Positions 1 to 7,642 of a stretch of DNA of 8,835 bases are shown here, piece after piece; within the stretch, counting starts at the first letter, position 1; every line of letters begins with the position of its first letter. The notes under the pieces are model-generated. The model had not been told where the DNA came from and ran no database searches. It saw only the letters and a program-made list of their open reading frames with translations. Origin of the DNA: an uncultured Oscillospiraceae bacterium. Lineage in GTDB: Bacteria > Bacillota > Clostridia > Oscillospirales > Oscillospiraceae. The translations under genes and the position numbers were made by a program. The stretch is taken from NCBI GenBank assembly GCA_944385195.1, contig CALWWH010000059.1:1-8835 (forward strand), read 5' to 3'.

Positions 1-1535
<1,535 letters not shown>

Positions 1536-1550
1536 ATAAATTCCTTCTTT

Positions 1551-2426
1551 TCAGAGAGTCTGGAGCACCGCCCAGTCCAAGGGCGATGCGCCGCGAGATA
1601 AGAGGTCGGCTGTGCCCTCGCTCCCATCCAATGGGACGAAGACCTGGGACCAATGGTTCCGTAAATTTTCCTCACTGCCCCGCCAGCTGCCGCCGTGACC
1701 GGATTGGCACTGGCAGACAATGACCGCCCGACCGTGGGCGTGGATATATTGGTTGCGTTCCAGCGCCTGGGCGGGGTGGAACCGGGCCTCAAAGCTGCTG
1801 CTGAGCAGAAGCAGCTGCCCCCGCAGTATAGCGCGGCGATAGCGCATCAGCTGGCCCCGGATGCCCTCGGGCAGATAGATCACGGCGCTGCCCCCGGCGT
1901 CCAGACAGGAGGCCAGCGCGGCGCTGTCGACCCCCTTGGCGCCGCCGGTGCAGAGGGCATATCCCAGGGCTGCAATGCGCCGCCCTGCCTGGGCGGCCAA
2001 TGCCAGCGCTTCCGGGGAGGCGTCGCGGCTGCCTACCACAGAGACTGCCGGGCGGCTGGCCAGCTCCTGGCCGGCGCTGGCATAGAGCACCAGCGGGGCT
2101 TGGCTGCCCAACTGCGTGCGCAGACGCTGCGGGTAGCGCTCGCTCAGCTTGGTCAGCAGCGTGATCCCATTGCGCTCCAACTGCCGTAGATAGGGCTGCG
2201 GGTCAGCATCCAGAAGGCGGAGAATGTGTCCGGCCTCGGCCTCGTCATAGCCTAAATCCACCAGATCCTGCACGCACAGGTCCCGATCTTCCGCTGGGCG
2301 GATCGCTCTGCGCACTCGCTGCGCCAAGTGCCGGTACGCCGCCGGGCTCAGCGGCTGACGCGCCGGGTCACCGAGGTTTGTGCAGAGGGAAACCAGGCCC
2401 AATTCGGCGGGAGAATAGCCGTACAT
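1551..2426 (-). CDS. Divergent DprA/Smf-like (SLOG-fold) protein
   Basis: This 291-residue protein has a Rossmann-like DprA core at about residues 105-270, preceded by about 100 residues with a helix-rich, helix-hairpin-helix-like look. Core motifs are VSVVGSRDAS (128-137), CTGGAKGVDSAA (159-170), ERNQYIHAHG (223-232) and SGHGGSW (242-248). They line up with the DprA motifs VGxRxAS, SGxARGIDxxAH, RNRIIAGLS and SGTLxTA. Canonical DprA binds ssDNA and loads RecA during recombination or transformation. Here the glycine loop, the RNR motif and the SGT motif are all altered, and no C-terminal winged helix is evident, so that activity is uncertain. The fold could instead bind a nucleotide or similar ligand, as other SLOG proteins are proposed to do. 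The ATG at 2426 overlaps the helicase TGA by one base (TGATG) with no clear Shine-Dalgarno, which suggests translational coupling. glmS follows 15 bases later. Family assignment is fairly sure; function is not. Confidence 0.75.
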   Translation of the reverse strand: MYGYSPAELGLVSLCTNLGDPARQPLSPAAYRHLAQRVRRAIRPAEDRDLCVQDLVDLGYDEAEAGHILRLLDADPQPYLRQLERNGITLLTKLSERYPQRLRTQLGSQAPLVLYASAGQELASRPAVSVVGSRDASPEALALAAQAGRRIAALGYALCTGGAKGVDSAALASCLDAGGSAVIYLPEGIRGQLMRYRRAILRGQLLLLSSSFEARFHPAQALERNQYIHAHGRAVIVCQCQSGHGGSWRGSEENLRNHWSQVFVPLDGSEGTADLLSRGASPLDWAVLQTL

Positions 2427-3607
2427 CAGCGGTACTTGCGGCGGTAGACGGGCTTCTTGACCTGCGCCTGTACCAACTCACCGGCGTCGTTGAACTCCAT
2501 GGCTTTGATCTGAAAATGGGAGTACTTAGCGATTTCATCCAGCTTTGCCTTCTCTGGAAAGCTGCCCAGGATGCTGTAGGCGACGCCCTTTTTGCGGGCG
2601 CGGCCTGTGCGGCCGATGCGGTGAATGTAGTACTCGTTTTCCTCGGGGATGTCGTAGTTGATGACGCAGTCCACGTCGTCCACATCAATGCCGCGGGAAG
2701 CCACGTCAGTGGCGATGAGCACGTTGAGTTTTCCGTCGCGGAAAGACTGCATGGTTTTCTCACGTTTGTCCTGGCGGATGTCCCCGTGGATACAGCCGAC
2801 GGTGTAGCTGCGGCCCTGGAGATCGTCGCAGACCCGCTGGCACATGTGCTTGGTGTTGCAGAAGAGGATCACGCGCTCATATTTTCCCGTATCCATCAGC
2901 CGCAGCACAGCCTCAAGCTTTTGCAGGGCAGGGACGGCGATGGAATACTGCGTGATGTCGGGCTTGTTCTGCTCATCAGCCGGGACGGTGATCTCCACGT
3001 CGTCGCGCTGGTACATCCAGCTGACGGTCATGACCTCCTGGGAGATGGTGGCAGAGAACATGCCCAGGTTGCGGCGGTTTTTGACCAGGTTCAAAATCTT
3101 CGTCACATCGTCGAAAAAGCCCATGTCCAGCATCCGGTCAGCCTCATCGAGCACTACAGTCTGCACGCCATCCAGGCGCAGGTTGCGGCGGTGAAAGTGG
3201 TCCATCAGCCGGCCGGGCGTGGCGACCACAATCTGTGGATGGCGTTTGAGCTGCTTGATCTGTCCATCCATGCGCTGCCCGCCGTAGACAACGGCCACGC
3301 GGATGCCCTCATAGAACTCCAGCAGGCTCCGCAGCTCGTCGCCGATCTGAATGGCAAGCTCCCGGGTGGGCGCCAAAATGAGGCCCTGTACGGCCTCGTT
3401 TCCGGGGTCGATGTGCTCGATCATCGGAATGCCAAAGGCGAAGGTCTTGCCGGTGCCCGTGGGGGCCTTGGCGATGACGTCCTTCCACTCCAGCAGCGGC
3501 GGGATGGCCTCGGCCTGTACCCGCGTGGGCCAACCATACCCCTTTTTGTCCAGAGCGGAGAGCATCTGCTCGGACAGGCCCAGGGAGGTAAAGTTGATTT
3601 GATCCAT
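2426..3607 (-). CDS. DEAD-box ATP-dependent RNA helicase
   Basis: This 393-residue helicase consists of the two RecA-like domains plus a short basic tail. All the diagnostic motifs are visible: the Q-motif region (Phe6, PTRVQ at 27-31), motif I APTGTGKT (48-55), Ia PTRELA (80-85), Ib TPGR (130-133), II DEAD (154-157), III SAT (185-187), V ATDVASRGID (299-308) and VI HRIGRTGR (329-336). The family unwinds short RNA duplexes in ribosome assembly, mRNA decay or cold adaptation. No C-terminal RNA-binding domain such as that of DbpA or a long CsdA/CshA-like tail is present; the end is only KKPVYRRKYR. The ATG at 3607 is preferred over an in-frame ATG at 3640: it has a good AAGGAAG ribosome-binding site, and 3640 lies at the predicted transcription start. 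It is the first gene of the operon and overlaps the DprA-like gene by one base. The specific paralogue cannot be named from this sequence. Confidence 0.95.
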   Translation of the reverse strand: MDQINFTSLGLSEQMLSALDKKGYGWPTRVQAEAIPPLLEWKDVIAKAPTGTGKTFAFGIPMIEHIDPGNEAVQGLILAPTRELAIQIGDELRSLLEFYEGIRVAVVYGGQRMDGQIKQLKRHPQIVVATPGRLMDHFHRRNLRLDGVQTVVLDEADRMLDMGFFDDVTKILNLVKNRRNLGMFSATISQEVMTVSWMYQRDDVEITVPADEQNKPDITQYSIAVPALQKLEAVLRLMDTGKYERVILFCNTKHMCQRVCDDLQGRSYTVGCIHGDIRQDKREKTMQSFRDGKLNVLIATDVASRGIDVDDVDCVINYDIPEENEYYIHRIGRTGRARKKGVAYSILGSFPEKAKLDEIAKYSHFQIKAMEFNDAGELVQAQVKKPVYRRKYR

Positions 3608-3613
3608 CTCTAT

Positions 3614-3620
3614 CTTCCTT
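3614..3620 (-). promoter_or_regulatory. Ribosome-binding site that fixes the helicase start at 3607
   Basis: On the minus strand an AAGGAAG sequence lies six bases before the ATG at 3607. The upstream in-frame ATG at 3640 has no comparable purine-rich stretch and coincides with the predicted 5' end of the transcript. Confidence 0.8.
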
Positions 3621-3645
3621 TGTTTTGCATGATAATTCAACCTAC

Positions 3646-3674
3646 ACTATACCATATCTGCTGCCAGGTTGCAA
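3646..3674 (-). promoter_or_regulatory. Sigma-A-type promoter of the helicase/DprA-like/glmS operon
   Basis: Read on the minus strand, TTGCAA (3669-3674) and TATAGT (3646-3651) are separated by exactly 17 bases, a good match to a housekeeping promoter. Transcription would start near 3639, giving a leader of roughly 30 bases before the helicase ATG. This leaves no room for a riboswitch in the leader. Confidence 0.7.
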
Positions 3675-3797
3675 GAAATTTTGATGCAAGGCCGCATCTG
3701 GGCAAAATTGCGTATTTTTCGGCGTCAGTTCTAAGGGCTCCTTTTCAGGATATGAGACCCTCTGCCAGGGCTGAACGCTATCTTTTGGCATACAAAC

Positions 3798-3855
3798 GCC
3801 CCCTCAGGGCAGTCTCGATCAGGGTTGCTGCTTCGAGGGTCTGCGCTGAGGGGGC
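3798..3855 (-). terminator. Long nested hairpin after rubredoxin, probable terminator of the oxygen-defence operon
   Basis: A perfect 10-bp outer stem, GCCCCCTCAG with CTGAGGGGGC, pairs 3846-3855 with 3798-3807. Inside it a 1x1 mismatch leads to a 4-bp GCAG/CTGC stem, then a small asymmetric internal loop, then a 5-bp CTCGA/TCGAG stem closing a 14-base loop. It begins 29 bases after the rubredoxin stop codon. The sequence after it on the minus strand is GTTTGTATG, a poor U-tract, so it may be a weak or factor-assisted terminator, or a 3'-end stabilising or other structured RNA element. Confidence 0.5.
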
Positions 3856-3884
3856 CGATCATACAGGATGCGCCTATGGCTGTG

Positions 3885-4040
3885 TTACTCAGCCTCGAAC
3901 ATATCCTTGCCTACGCCGCAGAGAGGGCACTCAAAGTCCTCGGGAATCTCAGACCAGGGGGTGCCAGGAGCGATGCCGTGCTCGGGATCGCCGGTGGTCT
4001 CGTCGTAAACATAACCACAAACAGAGCAAACGTACTTCAT
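3885..4040 (-). CDS. rd: Rubredoxin (stand-alone, 51 residues)
   Basis: This is a small cytosolic one-electron carrier with a single Fe(Cys)4 centre. The 51-residue chain starts MKYVCSVCGYVYDE and contains the full pattern: CxxC at Cys5/Cys8 followed by GYVYD, then PWSEIPEDFECPLC with Cys38/Cys41. The 29 residues between the two CxxC pairs are the normal long rubredoxin spacing. The expected Tyr and Trp core residues are present. A GGAGG ribosome-binding site (4049-4053) sits eight bases before the ATG. The gene lies 32 bases after the flavodiiron gene in the same direction, so it is probably cotranscribed. It likely delivers electrons to the flavodiiron protein and/or rubrerythrin. Its own NAD(P)H-dependent reductase is not in the window. 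Confidence 0.97.
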   Translation of the reverse strand: MKYVCSVCGYVYDETTGDPEHGIAPGTPWSEIPEDFECPLCGVGKDMFEAE

Positions 4041-4072
4041 CTTGATATCCTCCAATTTAGTGTATTTTAGCT

Positions 4073-5908
4073 TTACAGCCGCTCAAAGTCCTCCGCGCCG
4101 TGCTTACACAGCGGGCAGACAAAGTCGGCGGGGAGCTCGTCGCCTTCGTAGACGTAGCCGCAGATTTTGCAAACCCAGCCGGACTTCTTTTCCTCGGTGG
4201 GCAGGGGCTTGGGCTTGACGTGATCGAAGTAATACTGATAGGTCATGCTGGGGGTACTGGCCAGAACCTTTGCCTCGGTAACCTCGGCCATGAACACGCT
4301 GTGGGTGCCCATGTCCTGGACACTGATGACCTGGGCGGAGATCACCGCATTGGCGGCGTCAGTCAGATAACGCAGACCGTTGGCGGTGCGGGCCTCGGCA
4401 ACGCCATCCCATTTGTCAGCCTCGCGGCCGGACTGGAAGCCAAAGCGCTCAAAGAGGGCGAAGGGCGCGTCGGTACTCAGCACCGAGACGTTGAACTTGC
4501 CACTGTGCAGGATCATGTCATGGGTCAGGTTTGCCTTATTGACCGCGACGCTGATGCGCAGCGGGGTGTTGGTGACCTGGGTGACGGTGTTGATGATGCA
4601 GCCGTTGTCGCGGCCGTTGTCCTGGGCAGAGAGGACAAACAGACCATAGCTCAGCTTGAACATGGCGTTGTTGTCCACGCAGGCAGTGCAGGCAACCTCG
4701 GTCTCGACCTTGGGCATCGTAGCCGCGATGGCATCGGCAATGGCGTCGATGCTGGCCAGCTGGTCTTCCTTGACAGAGGATTTGATGGTCAGGGTCTGAT
4801 CCAGGATGGTGATATTTTTGCAGCCGGAGAGCATTTTGCGCATCAGACCGCCGCTGGTGGGCGCCCAGGAGCCGTTCTCGATCAGGGCGACGGTACGGTT
4901 TTGGATGTTGTGGGCCACCAGGTCGGACAGAAGGGCCTCCATATTGACGAAAATGCCTGCGTTATAGGTGGTGGAGGCAAAGACCATGTGGCTGTACTGG
5001 AAGCAAGCGGCGATGATCTCAGAGGCGGGGGTGACGGAGACATCGAACATGACGGTCTTGATGCCGCGCTCCCGCAGGCGGCTGGAGAGCAGCTCGGCAG
5101 CGTTCTCTGTGTTGCCGTAGACGGAGGCGTAGGCGATCATGACGCCGGTGACCTCAGGGGTGTAGCTGCTCCAGTGGGCGTATTTTGCCACATAGTCGCC
5201 GATGTTCTTGCGCCACACAAAGCCGTGGAGCGGACAGAGCAGCGCAATGTCCAGGCCCGTGGCTTTTTTCAGCAGGGCCTGCACCTGGGTGCCGTATTTG
5301 CCGACGATATTGGTGTAGTAGCGGCGGGCTTCGTCGAGATAATCCCGTTCGAAGTCCACTTCGTCCGCCCAGATGGCGCCGTTGAGGGCCCCGAAAGTGC
5401 CAAAGGCGTCGGCGGAGAAGAGAATCTTGTCCGTCAGGTCGTAGCTGACCATGACTTCGGGCCAGTGAACCATGGGGGCCATGACAAAGCTCAGCTGGTG
5501 CCGGCCGGTAGCGAGCACATCTCCCTCTTTGACCAGCACAGCGCGGCTGTCGATGTCAAAGGTGAAGAACTGCTTGATCATCGCCGCGATCTTGGCATTG
5601 CAGACAATCTGCATCTGAGGATAGCGGCGGACCAGCTCCTGCATGGTGGCAGAGTGATCCGGCTCCATGTGGTGTACGACCAGATAGTCCAGTGTGCGGC
5701 AGCCCAGAACATGTGCGATATTTTCAAAGAAAACGCCGCTGACAGCCTTGTCGACAGTATCGAAGAGGACGGTCTTCTCGTCCATGAGCAGATAGGCGTT
5801 GTAGCTTACGCCCTTGGGGACGGAGTAAACGCCCTCGAACATGGCCAGGCGGCGATCATTGCCGCCCACCCAATAGAGGTCAGAAGTTAGTTGTTTGGTG
5901 CAGTACAT
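4073..5908 (-). CDS. fprA: Four-domain flavodiiron protein: FprA core fused to flavin reductase and rubredoxin (FprA-Hrb fusion)
   Basis: Flavodiiron proteins reduce O2 to water and/or NO to N2O in the cytosol of anaerobes. This 611-residue chain has four parts. Residues 1-250 are the diiron beta-lactamase-fold domain, with every ligand in place at family spacing: H80-x-E82-x-D84-H85, H148, D167 and H228. Residues about 254-395 are a flavodoxin domain with FMN loop SVYGNTENA (262-270). Residues about 412-565 resemble an FMN-binding flavin reductase. Residues 578-611 are a rubredoxin domain with CxxC pairs at 580/583 and 598/601, only 14 residues apart. The last two parts match the layout of high-molecular-weight rubredoxin (Hrb), the NADH-dependent partner of FprA in Moorella, so the protein may carry its own reductase. 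The ATG at 5908 follows a GGGGG-type ribosome-binding site. The gene sits 31 bases after rubrerythrin and 32 before rubredoxin. Whether O2 or NO is the main substrate cannot be told from sequence. Confidence 0.95.
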   Translation of the reverse strand: MYCTKQLTSDLYWVGGNDRRLAMFEGVYSVPKGVSYNAYLLMDEKTVLFDTVDKAVSGVFFENIAHVLGCRTLDYLVVHHMEPDHSATMQELVRRYPQMQIVCNAKIAAMIKQFFTFDIDSRAVLVKEGDVLATGRHQLSFVMAPMVHWPEVMVSYDLTDKILFSADAFGTFGALNGAIWADEVDFERDYLDEARRYYTNIVGKYGTQVQALLKKATGLDIALLCPLHGFVWRKNIGDYVAKYAHWSSYTPEVTGVMIAYASVYGNTENAAELLSSRLRERGIKTVMFDVSVTPASEIIAACFQYSHMVFASTTYNAGIFVNMEALLSDLVAHNIQNRTVALIENGSWAPTSGGLMRKMLSGCKNITILDQTLTIKSSVKEDQLASIDAIADAIAATMPKVETEVACTACVDNNAMFKLSYGLFVLSAQDNGRDNGCIINTVTQVTNTPLRISVAVNKANLTHDMILHSGKFNVSVLSTDAPFALFERFGFQSGREADKWDGVAEARTANGLRYLTDAANAVISAQVISVQDMGTHSVFMAEVTEAKVLASTPSMTYQYYFDHVKPKPLPTEEKKSGWVCKICGYVYEGDELPADFVCPLCKHGAEDFERL

Positions 5909-5939
5909 AGGCAGAGACCCCCAATTTTGTCAGCAATCA

Positions 5940-6479
5940 TTAGTAGTTCTCGGCGCGGACTTCAAAGTAGGCCTGCGGATGGGCGCAGACGGGGCACAGC
6001 TCCGGCGCCTTGGTGCCCATGACCAAATGACCGCAGTTGCGGCACTCCCACATGGTCATCTCGGCCTTTTCGAAGACCTTCTGCATCTGGACGTTGTTCA
6101 GCAGAGCGCGATAGCGTTCCTCGTGGGTTTTCTCAATGGCGGCAACGGCGGCAAACTTGGCGGCCAGCTCCGTGAATCCCTCTTCCTCCGCTTCCTTGGC
6201 AAAGGTGGCGTACATGTCGGTCCACTCGTAATTCTCGCCCTCAGCGGCGGCCAGCAGATTCTGGGCGGTGTCGCCCAGTTCGCCCAGTGCCTTGAACCAC
6301 ATCTTGGCGTGCTCCTTTTCGTTGTCGGCAGTGTGCTGGAAGATGGCGGCGATCTGCTCATAGCCTTCCTTCTTAGCGACACTGGCAAAATAGGTGTACT
6401 TGTTGCGGGCCTGGGACTCGCCGGCAAAAGCAGTCCACAGGTTCTGCTCGGTCTTACTGCCCTTTAGATTGATAGACAT
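5940..6479 (-). CDS. rbr: Rubrerythrin (peroxide-scavenging diiron/rubredoxin protein)
   Basis: Rubrerythrin reduces H2O2 to water in anaerobes, drawing electrons through rubredoxin. The 179-residue protein has an N-terminal ferritin-like four-helix bundle (about 1-140) with carboxylate/His ligands: Glu21 in AGESQAR, E54-x-x-H57, Glu96/Glu99 in KEAEEE, and E116-x-x-H119. A C-terminal rubredoxin domain follows, with CxxC pairs at 146/149 and 162/165. The 12 residues between them are typical of rubrerythrin. The frame is open up to 6566, but ATG 6479 is the start: it gives the family N-terminus, has a GGAGGT site seven bases upstream, and lies downstream of the predicted promoter. It is the first gene of the rbr-flavodiiron-rubredoxin operon. 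An imperfect Fur/PerR-like dyad upstream hints at iron or peroxide control. Confidence 0.95.
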   Translation of the reverse strand: MSINLKGSKTEQNLWTAFAGESQARNKYTYFASVAKKEGYEQIAAIFQHTADNEKEHAKMWFKALGELGDTAQNLLAAAEGENYEWTDMYATFAKEAEEEGFTELAAKFAAVAAIEKTHEERYRALLNNVQMQKVFEKAEMTMWECRNCGHLVMGTKAPELCPVCAHPQAYFEVRAENY

Positions 6480-6486
6480 AGTATGT

Positions 6487-6492
6487 ACCTCC
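6487..6492 (-). promoter_or_regulatory. Ribosome-binding site that fixes the rubrerythrin start at 6479
   Basis: GGAGGT on the minus strand lies seven bases before the ATG at 6479. The longer reading to 6566 would start inside the predicted -35 box, so it is rejected. Confidence 0.85.
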
Positions 6493-6537
6493 AAATGCAT
6501 TATCACGTAAGTTTTTGGCGGAATTTTTCTGTTATTT

Positions 6538-6566
6538 AGGATACCACGCAGAAAGAGAAAAGTCAA
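6538..6566 (-). promoter_or_regulatory. Sigma-A-type promoter of the rubrerythrin operon
   Basis: On the minus strand TTGACT (6561-6566) and TATCCT (6538-6543) are spaced by 17 bases. The -35 is near consensus and the -10 matches four of six positions. The predicted transcript starts near 6531 and has a leader of about 50 bases. Confidence 0.65.
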
Positions 6567-6575
6567 GGGGGATAT

Positions 6576-6590
6576 TGAGAATGATTCCTA
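6576..6590. promoter_or_regulatory. Possible Fur/PerR-family operator upstream of the rbr promoter
   Basis: TGAGAATGATTCCTA is an imperfect 7-1-7 dyad. It matches the Fur-type pattern TGATAATnATTATCA at 10 of 14 positions and the PerR-type pattern at 9 of 14. It lies nine bases upstream of the -35 box. The match is modest and the site is outside the core promoter, so this is a candidate only. Confidence 0.3.
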
Positions 6591-6665
6591 ATTATTTCTT
6601 CTGCCAATTTCCTCTCGCCGAGGGTGTCAAGGTGCGGTGTGAGGATATGCCGCCTGCAAAAGGAA

Positions 6666-6699
6666 CATCAGCGGTCAGCATAAAACCTGACCGCTGATG
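6666..6699 (-). terminator. Intrinsic terminator of the metallochaperone operon
   Basis: A perfect 13-bp stem, CATCAGCGGTCAG paired with CTGACCGCTGATG, encloses an 8-base loop. On the minus strand it starts eight bases after the stop codon of the upstream P-loop gene and is followed by TTCCTTTT, a usable U-tract. It separates the metallochaperone pair from the rubrerythrin operon. Confidence 0.85.
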
Positions 6700-6706
6700 C
6701 AGCGCT

Positions 6707-7642
6707 TTAGTATAGCTGGCAAACCTCTTCCTTCGGCATCTGGGCCGGCTCGACCCGGATGGCCTCGAGGACGGGGCCCTTTCGTTTGTAGCTTTTGTGG
6801 AACTTGACGTTAATTTTGGCAGTGACGGTGACCCAGGACTTGGGGGTGACTGCTTCCGGCCAGTTGACAATGAGGGCCGTGAACTGGATGTCGTCGGCGC
6901 AGCAGGTCATAATGTGGCGGCCGATGGCGAAGCAGCCCTTGGGCAGGCCCTTACCGGTGGCGACGCGGCCCTTGAAGCGGACGGTTTTGCCGTTGTACTC
7001 ATCCATTTTGTCTGTCAGGTCGTAGTACCAGATGGCGTAGTCCTCGTCGTTGATGTCAATAATGGGCGCGTCTACGTCAAAGGGCAGGGGATCTTCGATG
7101 TCATCGTACTCGGCGTTGCCGTCTTCGTCTTCGTAGACGATGACGGCGGAGCGGGTGACGCTGCGCACGACGGCGTGATAGGCCATGCGGTCGATATCCG
7201 CGGCGGCGCGGTTGAAGACAACCATCTCGCAGCCGGCAAGCTTGTCAGCCACCAGCTGGCGCATATTGGCGTTGTAGCTCAGGAAGGTCCGCGCGTCGCA
7301 GAACATCATCTCCTGATAGATCATCCAGTCCTCGGGCATGCCCTCCATCAGGGTCTTGCGGAGCCACATGCCGTTGTACTCGATCATGACGCGATCTGCG
7401 TCAGCGTCTTTGAATAAGCGCTGGAGGTGTTGGGGGTTGAGTTCGTCCTCGCTCTGGATATACTCGATGGCGATGTTGCCACATTTCATGGCCTTGCGGT
7501 CATACTCCTCCTCGCCCTCCTCGCAAACCAGCAGCAGGGTGTTTTCCCCGGTGTCAAAGCGGGGGTCTTCCAGGGTTTCCTGCATGAACTTGGTTTTGCC
7601 ACCATCCAGAAAACCGGTGAACAGATAGACCGGGACTGCCAT
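6707..7642 (-). CDS. Degenerate COG0523-like P-loop protein with a YcgQ/DUF1980-like C-terminal domain
   Basis: The 311-residue protein starts with VPVYLFTGFLDGGKT, a Walker A motif (G10-T17) in the same place as in COG0523 GTPases. The next part follows the COG0523 layout in degraded form: CEEGEEEYD (40-48) where the neighbour has NEFGEIGID, no CxCC motif, and MIEYNGMW (86-93) where the neighbour has LIEPSGVG. An acidic stretch spans about 171-202. The C-terminal part (about 205-300) has VRFKGRV (221-227), a long gap, then GRHIMTCCADD (241-251) and a later PKSWVTV. This resembles the C-terminal domain of the YcgQ/TIGR03943 (DUF1980) family, which usually accompanies a COG0701 permease. ATG 7642 overlaps the upstream stop by one base, with GGAG seven bases before it; GTG 7645 is an alternative. 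A role in metal handling with its neighbour is inferred from context. Confidence 0.75.
   Translation of the reverse strand: MAVPVYLFTGFLDGGKTKFMQETLEDPRFDTGENTLLLVCEEGEEEYDRKAMKCGNIAIEYIQSEDELNPQHLQRLFKDADADRVMIEYNGMWLRKTLMEGMPEDWMIYQEMMFCDARTFLSYNANMRQLVADKLAGCEMVVFNRAAADIDRMAYHAVVRSVTRSAVIVYEDEDGNAEYDDIEDPLPFDVDAPIIDINDEDYAIWYYDLTDKMDEYNGKTVRFKGRVATGKGLPKGCFAIGRHIMTCCADDIQFTALIVNWPEAVTPKSWVTVTAKINVKFHKSYKRKGPVLEAIRVEPAQMPKEEVCQLY

Noticed and set aside
3735..3861. Possible 42-codon minus-strand frame starting in the intergenic gap after rubredoxin
   Set aside because: It has no ribosome-binding site, lies across the 58-base hairpin, and its translation shows no recognisable features.
2378..4045. 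Open frame of 555 codons on the plus strand opposite the helicase and running through the intergenic gap and rubredoxin
   Set aside because: Codon-aligned with the helicase. It crosses a promoter, a hairpin and the rubredoxin gene, and encodes nothing recognisable.
4100..5890. Open frame of 596 codons on the plus strand opposite the flavodiiron gene
   Set aside because: It is codon-aligned with the real gene. It stays open because the sense strand hardly uses TTA, CTA or TCA, the complements of stop codons. Its translation shows no family motifs, whereas the minus strand has complete ligands and domains.
6611..6623. Small CCTC/GAGG hairpin in the rbr upstream region
   Set aside because: Only four base pairs, with no U-tract and no relation to the terminator or promoter; expected by chance at this GC content.
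6797..7417. Open frame of 206 codons on the plus strand opposite the P-loop/DUF1980-like gene
   Set aside because: Antisense codon-aligned shadow of the minus-strand gene with no domain signature.
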